A stretch of 64,000 bases of DNA. It comes from Berberis thunbergii (taxonomy: Eukaryota; Streptophyta; Magnoliopsida; Ranunculales; Berberidaceae). The stretch is taken from NCBI GenBank assembly GCA_003290165.1, contig QNQO01005758.1, forward strand, positions 62,001 through 126,000. The letters run 5' to 3'. The first letter of the stretch is position 1. Each line of letters starts with the position of its first letter. Under the pieces are notes generated by a model, which was given only the letters and a program-made list of their open reading frames with translations, did not search any database and was not told the origin of the DNA. The position numbers and the translations under genes are program-made. Positions 1-10,618 of this stretch are shown here, in pieces.

Positions 1-78
1 CAATTTGATATAAGCAAGTTAATTAGGGTTACTTAAGGCAGTACATTTTGTAATTAAGTCTAATATAGTAAAATTCAT

Positions 79-229
79 ATTAGTTAGGGCTAGGGTAGTT
101 ACTTGCCAAAGAAGCCATTAGACTTATAAATAACGTTTGAAAATTATATTATAATTGATTGATCGAATTGAATAAAATTTAAATTTGATTTATCCCTTTT
201 AGTGTGGCTTTAGTTTAGCTTAGATTTCA
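79..229 (+). repeat. 5' LTR of the deleted gypsy-like element (approximate start)
   Basis: It matches 1647-1809 along its length, for example around the shared GAAGCCATTA block and the final GTTTAGCTTAGA. It ends in CA at 228-229. Many substitutions separate it from the right copy, so the insertion is old. Confidence 0.55.
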
Positions 230-233
230 CCGA

Positions 234-247
234 TTGGTATGAGAGCC
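234..247 (+). other. primer binding site (initiator tRNA-Met type), one base off
   Basis: TTGGTATGAGAGCC lies 4 bases after the LTR end. The usual plant LTR-element motif complementary to initiator tRNA-Met is TGGTATCAGAGC, so this copy has one change (C to G). Confidence 0.6.
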
Positions 248-818
248 AAAGCGGTTCTAATCAATAATTTGATTGAAGAAGATTCAATTGATTATTTGAT
301 TTGAAGAAGAGGAAATAAGATAAGAAAGTTGATTGAAGAACTCCATCAAGACATCCAAGATTCGTGACCGAAGCCCCACCGTCGATGCACCACCTCTACT
401 ACCGCTCCACCAGATCAGCTCGTGGAACAACCCCCTTCCTTTCCAGCCCATCGCCAGCCAAATGATCCCACCAGACCTACCAAGGAGTCCCTTGCAAGAT
501 CATATCAACTGCCCGGAAGCGTCATCGCCTGCCACAACTTTTTTATTGTTACTCGATTTGAAGCTTTGTGCAACTGTTGGCCGTTCCCCCTCTATGTGTT
601 TTGGGAAGAAATAAAGACAACTAATCAGACCCAATTTAAGTGGTGGTACACCAAAATTTCTAGATTTCTTAGTTCGACCCCTGTTCAAATTTATCAAAGA
701 GAAGAGATCCCTAGTTATATTTTCGGACAAGTCCCTATTTCAAAATTTCCCGAATAGTCCCTGCCAAGTCCTGCATGTTATGTGCACCCCAAAACCTGTA
801 AGAGCACCCTAGTGAAAA

Positions 819-1401
819 ATGAGTGCCCAATATTATTCCTACTATCCATACTCCTATTATCCCACCTATCAAAACCACTATAGCCTTATCCTAAACCCAA
901 ATCAGTACCCATATCCAGTGGTGCACTATATTAATTACTCATATTTTTACTATCCTGAACCAAAATACATTATGCCACCTCTTACTCCCAACCTGAACTA
1001 GTTTCCTCAACACCACCACCACCCCCAGTGACCAATGATATAAACCCCACTATCACCTACACTGTGATGTAGGTTAAGGCAACTATGGATAACATTTTGA
1101 GAGAAGTTGCAGACTGGTTGACTATCTCATTTGTCACATTTTCGACAACTAGAAAGAGCAAGAAATGCAAGGGCAAGAGAACGACTAGTAGATGGGAGCG
1201 ATACTATGGGACACAACATTAGTCACATCTCGACCACCAGCTTCCAAGGTCTTATATGGTCACACCATCACACATACGCGACTTCCAAAAAGTGAGCCAT
1301 TTGACTTTTGTGATTTCTTTCCTATTCTTCTTCACGATGATGGTGAGGTTCCCATAGAGGCAACGAGAGTACGTGACGCTGATTTTGTTGATCTATATTG
1401 A
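819..1401 (+). pseudogene. gag N-terminal remnant of the deleted gypsy-like element
   Basis: An open stretch at 819-1001 begins MSAQYYSYYPYSYYP and is rich in Tyr, Pro and Asn, as some retrotransposon Gag N-termini are. A second open stretch in another frame (1192-1401) contains TRLPKSEPFDF and DDGEVPIEATRVRDADF. The two are separated by stops and frameshifts. The assignment rests on position inside the element and composition; there is no capsid core and no zinc knuckle. Confidence 0.4.
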
Positions 1402-1646
1402 AAAAAAATTTGTAGACTAGCTTCTACAAAGTAGTCTTCTCAACAAGTTTATTGCATATTCTGATTTTTTGCGTCATCTTGCTCCATTTCTAAGTTAGTT
1501 CAATTAGTTTTGGGAAGTGTGTATCACAGCAATATTCCAGGTCAACTACTTCGAGTGCACTTTGCATTGTGTTCTGTGCCGGTTGCTTGTATTCAAAATT
1601 TTGACTTCAAGCTCGCAGTCGAGCTTCTTCAACCTAGGGAGGATGA

Positions 1647-1809
1647 TGTAAGGTAGTTAGGGGTTAGTTACTTGTCAAAGAAGCCATTAAACTTATAAGT
1701 AAGACTTGAGAAAGATTGTAGTTGGTTGATTGATTTGAATAAAATTTAAGTTTAATTATTTATCTTGGTTTATCATAATTAGTCTGGTTTTAGTTTAGCT
1801 TAGAGTTCA
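1647..1809 (+). repeat. 3' LTR of the deleted gypsy-like element
   Basis: It begins TGTAAGGTAGTTAGG directly after a purine-rich tract and ends AGAGTTCA. It is alignable with 79-229. Confidence 0.6.
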
Positions 1810-2164
1810 TTACCATCACATTCACTTCCCTCTTGCAATCTTTGACTTCACATTTGAATGGGATTGTGAAAGGGGCATATTCTTATTTTTCTGCACAACT
1901 ATATATATATATTTCCAATGAAATCAATGATCAATACCAAAACTTAAGTTTTCAAAATATGCATTTAACGTCTCATGCATTTCACGTCGTAGTTTTCAAT
2001 ATTAATTAAAGTATGAGATGATCATCTAAAGGCGTACTCAAGCAAAGGCCCTGAACACAATATTTTGGAAAAAAATTTGTATTGAATAATAATCTAAGTA
2101 TGAGACGATTATCTAAAGACGCACTAAAACAAAGGCTTTGAACTCCATATTTTGTAAAAACATT

Positions 2165-2200
2165 GTATGTGGAGTGCCAACGGCGCAGGGAATAACGTAG
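2165..2200 (+). mobile_element. 3' end of a Helitron, 5' part not delimited
   Basis: GAGTGCCAACGGCGC can form a short hairpin and is followed by AGGGAATAACGTAG and then T. This is the same terminal layout as the intact Helitrons downstream. Upstream, 2010-2160 holds a diverged two-copy direct repeat (GAGATGATCATCTAAAGGCG and GAGACGATTATCTAAAGACG). I found no TC start, so only the end is annotated. Positions 1810-2160 otherwise hold nothing recognised. Confidence 0.4.
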
Positions 2201-2313
2201 TTTATTATAATTTATATTAATGATGATATAAAAATGTATACTTTAAAAAAGTAGATCGATTAATCCGCTTAATCTTAAATCAGTCATGGACCGCGAATGG
2301 TCCATTATCCGCA

Positions 2314-3491
2314 TCTAAATTACAACTCAGAAGGGTGTTTCACTATTTGGAAAATAAAATACGGTTGAGATTTATCCAAACATGAAAATCTAATGGTTGT
2401 GAGTTAAAGTTAGCATTTATGTCTTACCTTTAGGCAATCCCCAATAAGAGTGCATGGGTTCAATTCTCATACACAACATTTTGATTTATTATTTTTTTCC
2501 TTAAATATTGATGGTGGTGATTAGGCATGTAAGAATATTTATTTATTTATCCTACTCAAACATTTAGCATGTGGAGTAATGTTATAGTAAGGTAGATTGT
2601 TAAAATTCCACAAGAAAATTGTGATTAATTTAGTTTAAACTACAGTTACAAAAACACCAAATATTTGTAGTTGAGGTAATGCCACAATGGATATTAAAAA
2701 GATGAATGACACGATAGATATTAAAAAATTATGTTTAGTGGTAATCGTACATGTGCCGCAACCTTGGGGTATGATTAGTGACACATGTCTTGAATGACAA
2801 TATATTTATTAGATAAATATCTTTTTTGGCAATATCTAATTATTATTTGAATAAATTGGCTCATGCTAAATTCATTTTTCATTTATTCTTATTTATTTGA
2901 GTGTCATATGGAAGACAAGTGTATCAATTAATTTTTTCTATGGAACAGTTCATATATGTTTATCGTGCAATTTTACATGCATTAGACATCTTGCATGACT
3001 GTTTATTTTCCTTTTTCCGTGCATCTAGCCTAATAATCTCTACAAACCTTTCATAATTCAAATTTATAAGTTACATGTTTCAAACACATTATTGTCATCT
3101 AGTTAAGTGGATTTTGTGGTTGCATTTCATTAAATGTTTAGAAACAATGGCGATTATAGAATTTTCTCAAAAAGTATGAGAAGTTGAATGGTCATGCCAA
3201 CGGTTTCAAGTAGCAAAAAATATACATTATTTCACTTTATTTCATTTACATAGAATTTTTAATTACACAATGAAGGGATTGGTAAATTTTGTATTCTTTT
3301 TATTTTATTTTATTATGGTTTAGTTTAAGCCCACATACCAAGTGTTAATAGCATACTAAGCTAAAAATTCCCAGAGGCATACCAGGAGATTTTTCAACAT
3401 AATAAAAGCCCTGAGAGGCATTGCGAAAGATAAACTGCAATGAAAATATTTAACATCGTGCGGTAGTGCCAACGGCACGGGAATACCTTAG
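2314..3491 (+). mobile_element. non-autonomous Helitron, unit 1 of a head-to-tail triple
   Basis: It starts TCTAAATTACAACTCAG after an A. It ends with the hairpin GTGCCAACGGCAC (5-bp stem, 3-base loop), a short spacer and CTTAG. A TC start, a 3' hairpin and a CTRR-like end are the hallmarks of Helitrons. The 1178-bp unit has no ORF for the Rep/helicase protein, so it depends on another copy. Its sequence aligns along its length with the next two units. Confidence 0.75.
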
Positions 3492-4640
3492 TCTATATTA
3501 TAAATCAGAAGAATGTTTCACTATTTGGGAGATAAAATATGGCTAAGAGTTATCTCAACATGAAGATCTAATGGTTGGACTTAAAGTTAGCTTTTATGCT
3601 TTACTTTTAGTCAATCCCCTATAAGAGTGCATGAGTTCGATTCTCATGCCCAATGTTTTGATATTTATTTACTTATTTTTCTTCAAATGTTGATGGTGGT
3701 GATTAGGCATGTAAGTATATCTATATTTATTTATCGCACTCAAACATTTAGCATATAGAGTAATGCTATTGTAAGGTTGCTTGTCAAAATTTCACAAAAA
3801 TTTTGTGATTAATTTGTGGTTGAGATAATGTCGTAATGGATTAAAAAGATGAATGTCTCGACAGATATTAAAAAAATATGTTTAGTAGTAATTGTACATG
3901 TGTCCCAACCTTGGGGTATGATTAGTGACACATGTTTTAAATGAAAACATATATTTATTAGACAAACTATTTTTGGGTTAACATCTAATTATTATTTTAA
4001 TAAATTGGCTGATGCTAAATTTTTTCCTCATTTATTCTTATTTATTTGAGTTTCATATAGAGGACAAGTGTATCAATTAATTTCCACCGTGGAATAGTTC
4101 ATATATATTTACCACGCAACTTTATACGCATTGCACATCATGCACAACTTTTTTAATTTTTCTTTTTTCATGCCTCTAACCTAATAATATTTACAATTTT
4201 TTCATATTTCAAATCTATAAGTTACATGTTTCAAACACAGTATTGTCATCTAGTTAGTGGATTTTGTAGTTGTATTTCATTAAATGTTAAGAAACAAGGG
4301 CGATTGTAAAAATTTCTCAAAAAATATAAGAAATTGAATGGTCGTGCCAACGGTCTCAAGTAGCAAAAAATGTTCATTTTTTCACTTTGTTTCATTTACA
4401 TAGATTTTTTTTAATTAAACGTTGAAAGGATAAGTAAGCTTTTTAATTTTTTTTTTTTAAATTATGGTTTAGTTTAAGCCCACATACCAGGTGTTAATAG
4501 TATATTAAGCTAAAACTTCCAGAGTCATACCGAAAAAAATTTCAACACAGTAAAAGCCGTAAGAGGCTCTGCAAAAGACAAGTCGCGATAAAAATATTTA
4601 ACATAGTACAGTAATGCCATTGGCACGGGGAATACCCAAG
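3492..4640 (+). mobile_element. non-autonomous Helitron, unit 2 of the triple
   Basis: It begins TCTATATTATAAATCAG directly at the end of unit 1 with no bases between. It ends GCCATTGGCACGGGGAATACCCAAG; the terminal CTAG has changed to CAAG. It shares internal landmarks with units 1 and 3, including the GAGTTCGATTCTC stem-loop at 3633-3645 and AAGCCCACATACCA before the end. Confidence 0.75.
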
Positions 4641-5776
4641 TCTATATTACAAATCAAAAGGGCTTTTCACTGTTTGGGAGATAAAAAATGGCTGAGATTT
4701 ATTCAAACATGAAGATCTAATAGTTGAGACTTAAAGTTATCATTTATGTTTTACATTCAGTCAATCTCTAAAAAGAGTGCATAGGCTGGATTTTCATACC
4801 CAACATTTTGATATTTATTTTTCTTCAAATGTTGATAGTGGTGATTAGGCATGTAAGTATATTTATATTTATTTATCCTACTCAAATATTTAGCATGTGA
4901 AATAATGTTATAGTAAGGTAAATTGTCAAATTTTCACAAAAAAAATTGTGATTGATTTATGGTTGAGATAATGCGGCAATGGATTAAAAAAATGAATACA
5001 ACGATAGATATTTAAAAAATATGTTTAATGGTAATGGTACATGTGTCGCAACCTTGGAGTATGATTAGTGACACATGTCTTGAATGACAATTTATATTTA
5101 TTAGATAAATTTATTTTTATAGTAACATCTAATTATTATCTGAATAAATGGGCTCATGCTAAATTCCTCAATTATTTATTTTTGTTTATTTGAGCTTCAT
5201 ATGGAGGACAAATATATCAATTAATTCCCTATGTAGAACAATTCATTTATGTTTACTTTGCAACTTTACACGCATTGCACATCTTGCACGACTCTTTATT
5301 TTTCTTTTCCCATGCCTCTAGCCTAATAATCTCTACAAATCTTTTCTATTTCAAATCTATAAGTTACATATTTCAAATGCATTATTGTCATCTGGTTATG
5401 TGGATTTTGTGGTTGTGATTCATTAAATGTTAATAAACAAGGACGATTGTTAAATTTTCTAAAAATATATAAGAAGTTAAATGTCGTGCCAACGGTCTGA
5501 AGTAACAAAAAATGTTCATTTTTTCACTTTGTTTCATTTACATAGATTTTATAATTACACGTTGAAGGGATATGTAAGTTTTTAAATCCATTTTTTAATT
5601 ATGGTTTAGTTTAAGCCTACATATCATGTGCTAATAGCATATTGAGCTAAAATCCCTAGAGGCATACCGAAAAAATTTCAACATAGTAAAAGCCCTGAGA
5701 GGCACTACGAAAGATAAGTTGCAATGAAAATACTTAACATCGTACGGTAGTGTCAACAACTCGGGGAATACCCTAG
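4641..5776 (+). mobile_element. non-autonomous Helitron, unit 3 of the triple
   Basis: It begins TCTATATTACAAATC directly after unit 2 and ends GGGGAATACCCTAG followed by T. The triple as a whole is therefore bounded by A on the left (2313) and T on the right (5777), the A|T insertion preference of Helitrons. It has no coding capacity. Positions 5777-5959 hold no gene, only the G-run listed next. Confidence 0.75.
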
Positions 5777-5825
5777 TAACTATATATAAAACACCAATTG
5801 CTAAATAAAACTTTATCTAATCTAT

Positions 5826-5846
5826 GGGGGGGGGGGGGGGGGGGGG
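5826..5846. repeat. homopolymer run of 21 G
   Basis: An uninterrupted G tract stands in otherwise AT-rich DNA between the Helitron triple and the RTE insertion. Its exact length may be a sequencing estimate. Confidence 0.9.
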
Positions 5847-5959
5847 AATTGATCCAACAAACCACTTTGTAGGAGTATTAAAGATAAATATATGAGGGAC
5901 AAATCAAATTGTTATATAAAGTCAATGGGAAAAAGTTAATTTTAAATATAAAATTATAT

Positions 5960-6411
5960 CATCATCATCAAAGCCCATTCCCGAGATTTTCGGGGTCAGC
6001 TACATGAATTTTGGTTCTTTAAGCAATGCGATCTTCCCACATTTCCTCACCTAATCCAAGCTCAATGATATCTTCATTCACTGTCTTCATCCAAGTTTTC
6101 AACGGTCGTCCCCTCCGTCTACACCCTCCATTAACTTGCCAATCTGAACATTTTCTAATTGGTGTCGTGCTTGGTCTCCTCCGCACATGACCAAACCAAG
6201 TTAAACGTCTTTCTCTAATTTTTTCCTCTATGGGCGCTACACCTAAGTATCTCATAATTCTTTCATTTCTAATTTTATTCTTACGAGTTTTACCACACAT
6301 CCACCTTAACATACGCATTTCTGCTACTGCCATCCTATGCGTATGTTGTCCCGTAGTAGCCCAACATTCTGAACCGTATAGCATGGCTGGTCGAACAATG
6401 GTCTTATAGCA
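5960..6411 (-). mobile_element. 5'-truncated RTE-type LINE insertion
   Basis: The insertion is bounded by a perfect 17-bp target-site duplication, TAAATATAAAATTATAT, at 5943-5959 and 6412-6428. On the minus strand its 3' end is a short TGA trinucleotide tail rather than poly(A), as is usual for the RTE clade. Only the last ~390 coding bases and the short 3' UTR were copied, the typical product of incomplete reverse transcription. Confidence 0.85.
6019..6411 (-). pseudogene. C-terminal fragment of RTE reverse transcriptase polyprotein
   Basis: About 130 codons stay open from the truncation point to a stop at 6019. Readable landmarks are YKTIVRPAMLYGSECW, RMLRWMCG, RYLGVAPIEEKIRERRL, WFGHVRRRP and GRPLKTWM. 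This is the conserved region downstream of the RT fingers and palm in plant RTE elements. The catalytic YxDD box lies upstream in the family and was not copied, so the fragment cannot make a working enzyme. The intact frame and perfect TSD suggest a fairly recent insertion. The upstream ATG at 6459 lies in host flanking DNA and is accidental. Confidence 0.85.
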
Positions 6412-6435
6412 TAAATATAAAATTATATGTTTGAA

Positions 6436-7006
6436 AAAAAAAATTGGGTTATTTGTCATTTGTCCCCAATCAAAAATAGCTAATTAGCGGTTATCTCCAA
6501 CATTAATCATTATTGCAATCTCCCCCAGGACTAGCAGTCAACATGAGTTGACTATTAAAAAACTCACGTTGATTATCAAAATATCCTTCAAACAATAACC
6601 TAGATGAACCTCGAGATACACATGTATCTTGAGGAAAAATTAATGGGTCGAATTTTTCATGTATCTTCAAAAAATACGATGAATAAAATACAAAACTAGA
6701 CTTTGATATATAAATTCATCGAAAGAAAATACTTAAAAACCTTATTCCTCAAAGAAAACAATAGAGGTTGGGGTTGCTGGTGGTGATGGTGAGAAAGGGA
6801 TAAATTAAGCAGGGAGGGAGAAAGAGGAAGAAAAGAGGAGGTGGGGCAGTTGTTGGTCTCGTAGTAAACAAAGATAGGTAACAGAAAATAAAGAGACGGG
6901 ATAGGGTCATCGGAGTCGCAGAGAACAGAGGGAAAGATGAAGGGTGGGGCGGAATAGCTTTTTGGCACCGCAGGGTGGGAAAATCACAAATAACCCAAGT
7001 TTTTTC
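6436..7006. mobile_element. possible small terminal-inverted-repeat element
   Basis: TTGGGTTATTTGTCATTT at 6444-6461 is matched in inverted orientation near 6983-6998 (revcomp TTGGGTTATTTGTGATTT), flanked by A/T runs on both sides. The inner sequence is purine-rich on the + strand and has no convincing gene. I could not define a TSD, so the ends are approximate. Positions 7007-7507 hold nothing recognised. Confidence 0.4.
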
Positions 7007-7507
7007 CAATGCCCCCACTTGACTCCACGTAAACTTGTGCCTGTTGGAAGGGGATGTAGAAGATGAATGCTTTAGTTAATTATGAAAACTCAGTTTCTCT
7101 TTTCAAACTGTAACCAATAGATATAGTTATACCTGCGCCATCGATGAAAAGAAACAAATAGAATGATCATGTTAATACTTAATAATTAGGCTGATTTATA
7201 CAGATAATCAAATATTTCTTTTGAACCAATTTCTACAACTGTAATGATTCTTCCCCAAAATGAGCAGTAACAATGTAGATGTCCTGATTTCTCATTCCCA
7301 TTATGTTCTTCCATTTTCAAACTTTTTACAAACAAGAATCAAAGGGTAGTTAAAAGTCACAAAGGTTTTAATGCCTTTTCAAAATTAGTAAATAATAAAA
7401 AAAATAAAACAATCAAAGGCCCAATCCACAATGGGCTTGAAGGTGGTTGGGCTAAAAAAAATAGCAAAATGCAGAATTACCCTCCCTATTTATTTTTTGT
7501 AATAAAA

Positions 7508-7881
7508 CTAGATCAATATTCATCTTGCCATTGGCACGATAAAAGTTTAAAACTTGTCAAAAATGATCACCCTTAAGTTTGTATTATTCATACTTACATG
7601 GCTAATCACCACCATCAATAATTGAATAAATAAATAAATATCAAAATATTGGGTACGGAAATCGAACCCATGCACTATTATTGATCGAGGATTGATTAAA
7701 AGTAAAACATAAATGCTAACTTTAAGTCTCAACCATTAGATGAAACAAATCTTAACCAATACATGAAACTTATCTCTTGGTGTTTTAAGTTCTATGTGAT
7801 CTGTTAGATTCATATGTTTGGGTAAATCCCAGTCATCTTTTATCTCCAACCTCAAACACCCTTCTAATTTTTTAATATAGA
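7508..7881 (-). mobile_element. non-autonomous Helitron, short copy, minus-strand tandem
   Basis: On the minus strand it starts TCTATATTAAAAAATTAGAAG at 7881. It ends with hairpin CGTGCCAATGGCA, a spacer and CTAG at 7508-7511, followed by T. It has the same terminal motifs as the units at 2314-5776 but most of the interior is missing (374 bp). Confidence 0.6.
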
Positions 7882-8603
7882 CTGGCGTGTCTACCTTGTC
7901 GTTGGCACGATATGATTTTTTTGGGTAAACTGCATAACATACAAACCCATTTGTGCCTAGATCACCATGAACACACTCACTTTGCCCAAGAAATCAATTG
8001 GAAAACATAAAAGTTACAATAAAAAGTCATTCATTTCACAATATAAAATATATTTCATAATTTCCCTACAAATTTGAAATTGCACACAATAACACCCAAC
8101 TGTAAATTTATGTGTATAAATCAAAAAAAATTAGTAAAAAAAATTTATACTTGAAAGATGAGTAATTGAAAGCATGAGAAAATTTTATACTTGAAAGATG
8201 AGTAATTGAAAGATGTAAAAAAACTTATACTTGAAAGATGAGTAATTGAAAAATGAGTAAAAAAAAAAAACTTGTACAAAACTACAAACTCAAATTCATT
8301 TAAGTAGCACTCAAATTCATATAAAACACCTTCGGCACTCAAATTGTTTAATAAGGGTAATTCACAATATAAAATGTATAAGTTTGAAATTGCACACAAT
8401 GGCATATACTCAAAAAAACCCAATTTATACTTGAAAGATGAAAAATTGAAAGCAGGAGATCTGAAAGAATGTAAGTGGGGATTAAGAGAAATTGAAAGAG
8501 TGTAAGATGAGAAATTGTATAGGGTTGTTACATCTTTATGTTGGGTAAATCTCAGTCGTATTTTATCTCCCACCTAAACTACCATTCTAACTTGTAATAT
8601 AGA
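7882..8603 (-). mobile_element. non-autonomous Helitron, minus-strand tandem, second unit
   Basis: It starts TCTATATTACAAG at 8603 (minus strand) and ends with the hairpin CGTGCCAACG, a spacer and CAG at 7882, abutting the next unit. Its interior (8100-8460) differs from the 1.1-kb units and holds four diverged copies of a ~40-base TACTTGAAAGATG repeat. Confidence 0.55.
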
Positions 8604-10391
8604 CTAAGATATTTCTCATGTCATTGACACTACCTTACGATGTTAAATATTTTCATTAAGGCTTATCTTTCGCAGTGCCTCTCAGGGCTTTTACCGTTGA
8701 AATATCTTATGGTATGTCTATGGGGATTTGAACTCATTATGCTATTAGCACCTGGTATGTGAGCTTAAACTAAATCATAATTTTTTTTTTAAAAAGGATT
8801 AAAAATCTTACCCATCCCTTCAATGTGTAATTAAAAAATCTATATAAATGAAAAAAGTGAAAAAATGAACATTTTTATCTACTTACGACCGTTGGCGCGA
8901 CCATTTAATGAAACACAACCACAAAATCCACCCAACCAGATGACAATAATGTGTTTAAAACACGTAATTTATAGATTTGAAATAAAAAGATTTGTAAAGA
9001 TTATTGGGTTAGAGGCATTGGAAAAGGAAAATAAAGATGCGTGTAAAGTTGTGTGGTAAACAATATGAACTGTTCCATAAAGGGAATAAATTGATACACT
9101 TGTCCCCTATATAAAACTCAAATAATTGAGGAAAAAATTTAGCAATAGTCCATTTTTTCAAATAATAATTAGATGTTACTATAAAAAAAAACTTATCTAA
9201 TAAATATATATTATCATTCAAGACATGCGTCATTAATCATACCCCAAGGTTGCGGCACATGTATCATTACCACTAAACATATCCAATGCAGCATTATCTC
9301 AACCACAAATATTTGGTGTTTCAGTAACGGTAGCTTAAACTAAATTAATCACATTTTTTGTGGAATTTTTACAATCTACCTTGCAACTTTGAATGTGCAA
9401 TTCATCAAATAAATCTATATTACAATTCAGAGTGGTTTTTTACTATTCATTGTTGACTAAAACAAATTTGAGGTTTTGAGATAAAAGATGGCTAAAATTT
9501 AAAGTTAGGAAATGAGTTGAGAGTTGAAATTCATTCCCTGTGATGACATGTTTGTAAATATAAAACATATAGAAGGGCAAAGGCAAAGAAAATGAAAAAT
9601 TGTGAAAAAAAAGTTGGTGGAATGTAAATGTTGCGGTGAGTGAAAGTATTGTGTTTTTTTTTCAAAATGAAAATTATCATAACAATTTATGTAGTTGTCG
9701 GATTTCGGTAAATTTGGTATCATTCAAAAATAATTTTAAATATCTTTCCAACAAAACCAATTATCAATATAAACACTTAAAATTTAAAAATATTTATTTT
9801 ATTATTAAAATATTTAACTATTTTTAATATTTTCATGCCTTAGTATAATAATTTTCAAAATGACAGACATTTTAATGAACATTCAAACAAATACCCCAAA
9901 TTTTCAATTGATTCTGATTTGTATTTTTATCATAAAATATGCTTGCACTTTAAAAAAAAATTTAGTTTATATTTCAAAATATGATTTTTATTTTATGGAA
10001 CTGATTGATGTCATTGGTGGTGAGTGTCCAGTGCATGATAATTGGAAGGAAAAAAAGAAGTGTATGTAGAGTGCTAACGACTCGGGTAATATGCTAGTAA
10101 ATATGCAGAATGAATCACTATATATAGTATTACTCTACATGCTAAATGTTTGAATAGGATAAAATAAAATAAAAATACCTAATCACCACCATCAACATTT
10201 GAAGAAAAATAAATAAGTAAATATCAAAATGTTAGATGTGGGAATCGAACCCATGCACTCTTATTGGGGATTGACTGAAAATAAGACATAAAGACTAATT
10301 TTAAGTACAAACCATTAGATTTTCATGTTTGGATAAATCCCAGCCATTTTTTATCTCCCAAATAGTGAAAACCCTTCTGATTTGTAAGATG
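8604..10391 (-). mobile_element. non-autonomous Helitron, minus strand, split by a nested Helitron
   Basis: This is a full 1.1-kb-type unit read on the minus strand. Its 5' end is near 10391, next to CTTACAAATCAGAAGGG, and its 3' end is CTTAG at 8604-8608. The unit is interrupted at 9414-10097 by an opposite-strand Helitron; removing that insert restores a unit of about 1.1 kb that aligns with 4641-5776. Confidence 0.65.
9414..10097 (+). mobile_element. non-autonomous Helitron nested in an opposite-strand Helitron
   Basis: It starts TCTATATTACAATTCAG after A (9413). It ends with the hairpin GAGTGCTAACGACTC, a spacer and CTAG at 10094-10097, followed by T. The body (684 bp) is unlike the surrounding units although the termini are shared. 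Two short open stretches inside (9636-9827 and 9860-10069) are A/T-rich and show no domain. Confidence 0.65.
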
Positions 10392-10618
10392 CTAGGGTAT
10401 TCCCCGTGCCATTGGCACCATCGTTTGGTGTTAACTATTTTCATCGTGTCTTATGTTTCTATCGTGCCTCTCAAGCTTTAACTTTGTTGAAAAATCACTC
10501 AGGATTCCTTTAGAGATTTTAGCTCAATATGTTATTAGCTACTGGTACGTGGGCTTAAACTAAACCATAATAATAATTATAAAAAAAGAATAAAATATTA
10601 CCTATCCCTATATGTTTT
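10392..10618 (-). mobile_element. 5'-truncated Helitron, head of the minus-strand tandem
   Basis: The minus-strand 3' end GTGCCAATGGCACGGGGAA with terminal CTAG at 10392-10395 is intact. Similarity to the 1.1-kb family stops near 10618. Positions 10619-12477 hold no gene I can support; only AT-rich DNA with diverged GAGAG-rich stretches (11320-11460) is visible. Confidence 0.55.

Larger units (their letters stand above)
79..1809 (+). mobile_element. internally deleted Ty3/gypsy-like LTR element
   Basis: Two related short direct repeats (about 79-229 and 1647-1809) flank about 1.4 kb. The left repeat is followed by a primer-binding-site-like motif and the right one is preceded by a GGGAGGATGA purine tract. 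Just before the right LTR the frame reads NFDFKLAVELLQP and ends near 1656. This resembles the end of plant Ty3/gypsy polyproteins (consensus near KLEDELLQ). Only an N-terminal gag-like part and this tail remain; protease, reverse transcriptase, RNase H and integrase are missing. The 5' LTR start is uncertain because its terminal TG is not recognisable, and no TSD was found. Positions 1-78 hold nothing I recognise. Confidence 0.6.

Noticed and set aside
6696..7018. Two overlapping minus-strand frames of ~90 codons rich in Pro, Ser, Leu and Phe
   Set aside because: They come from purine-rich low-complexity DNA inside a likely TIR element; no domain, no paired start context.
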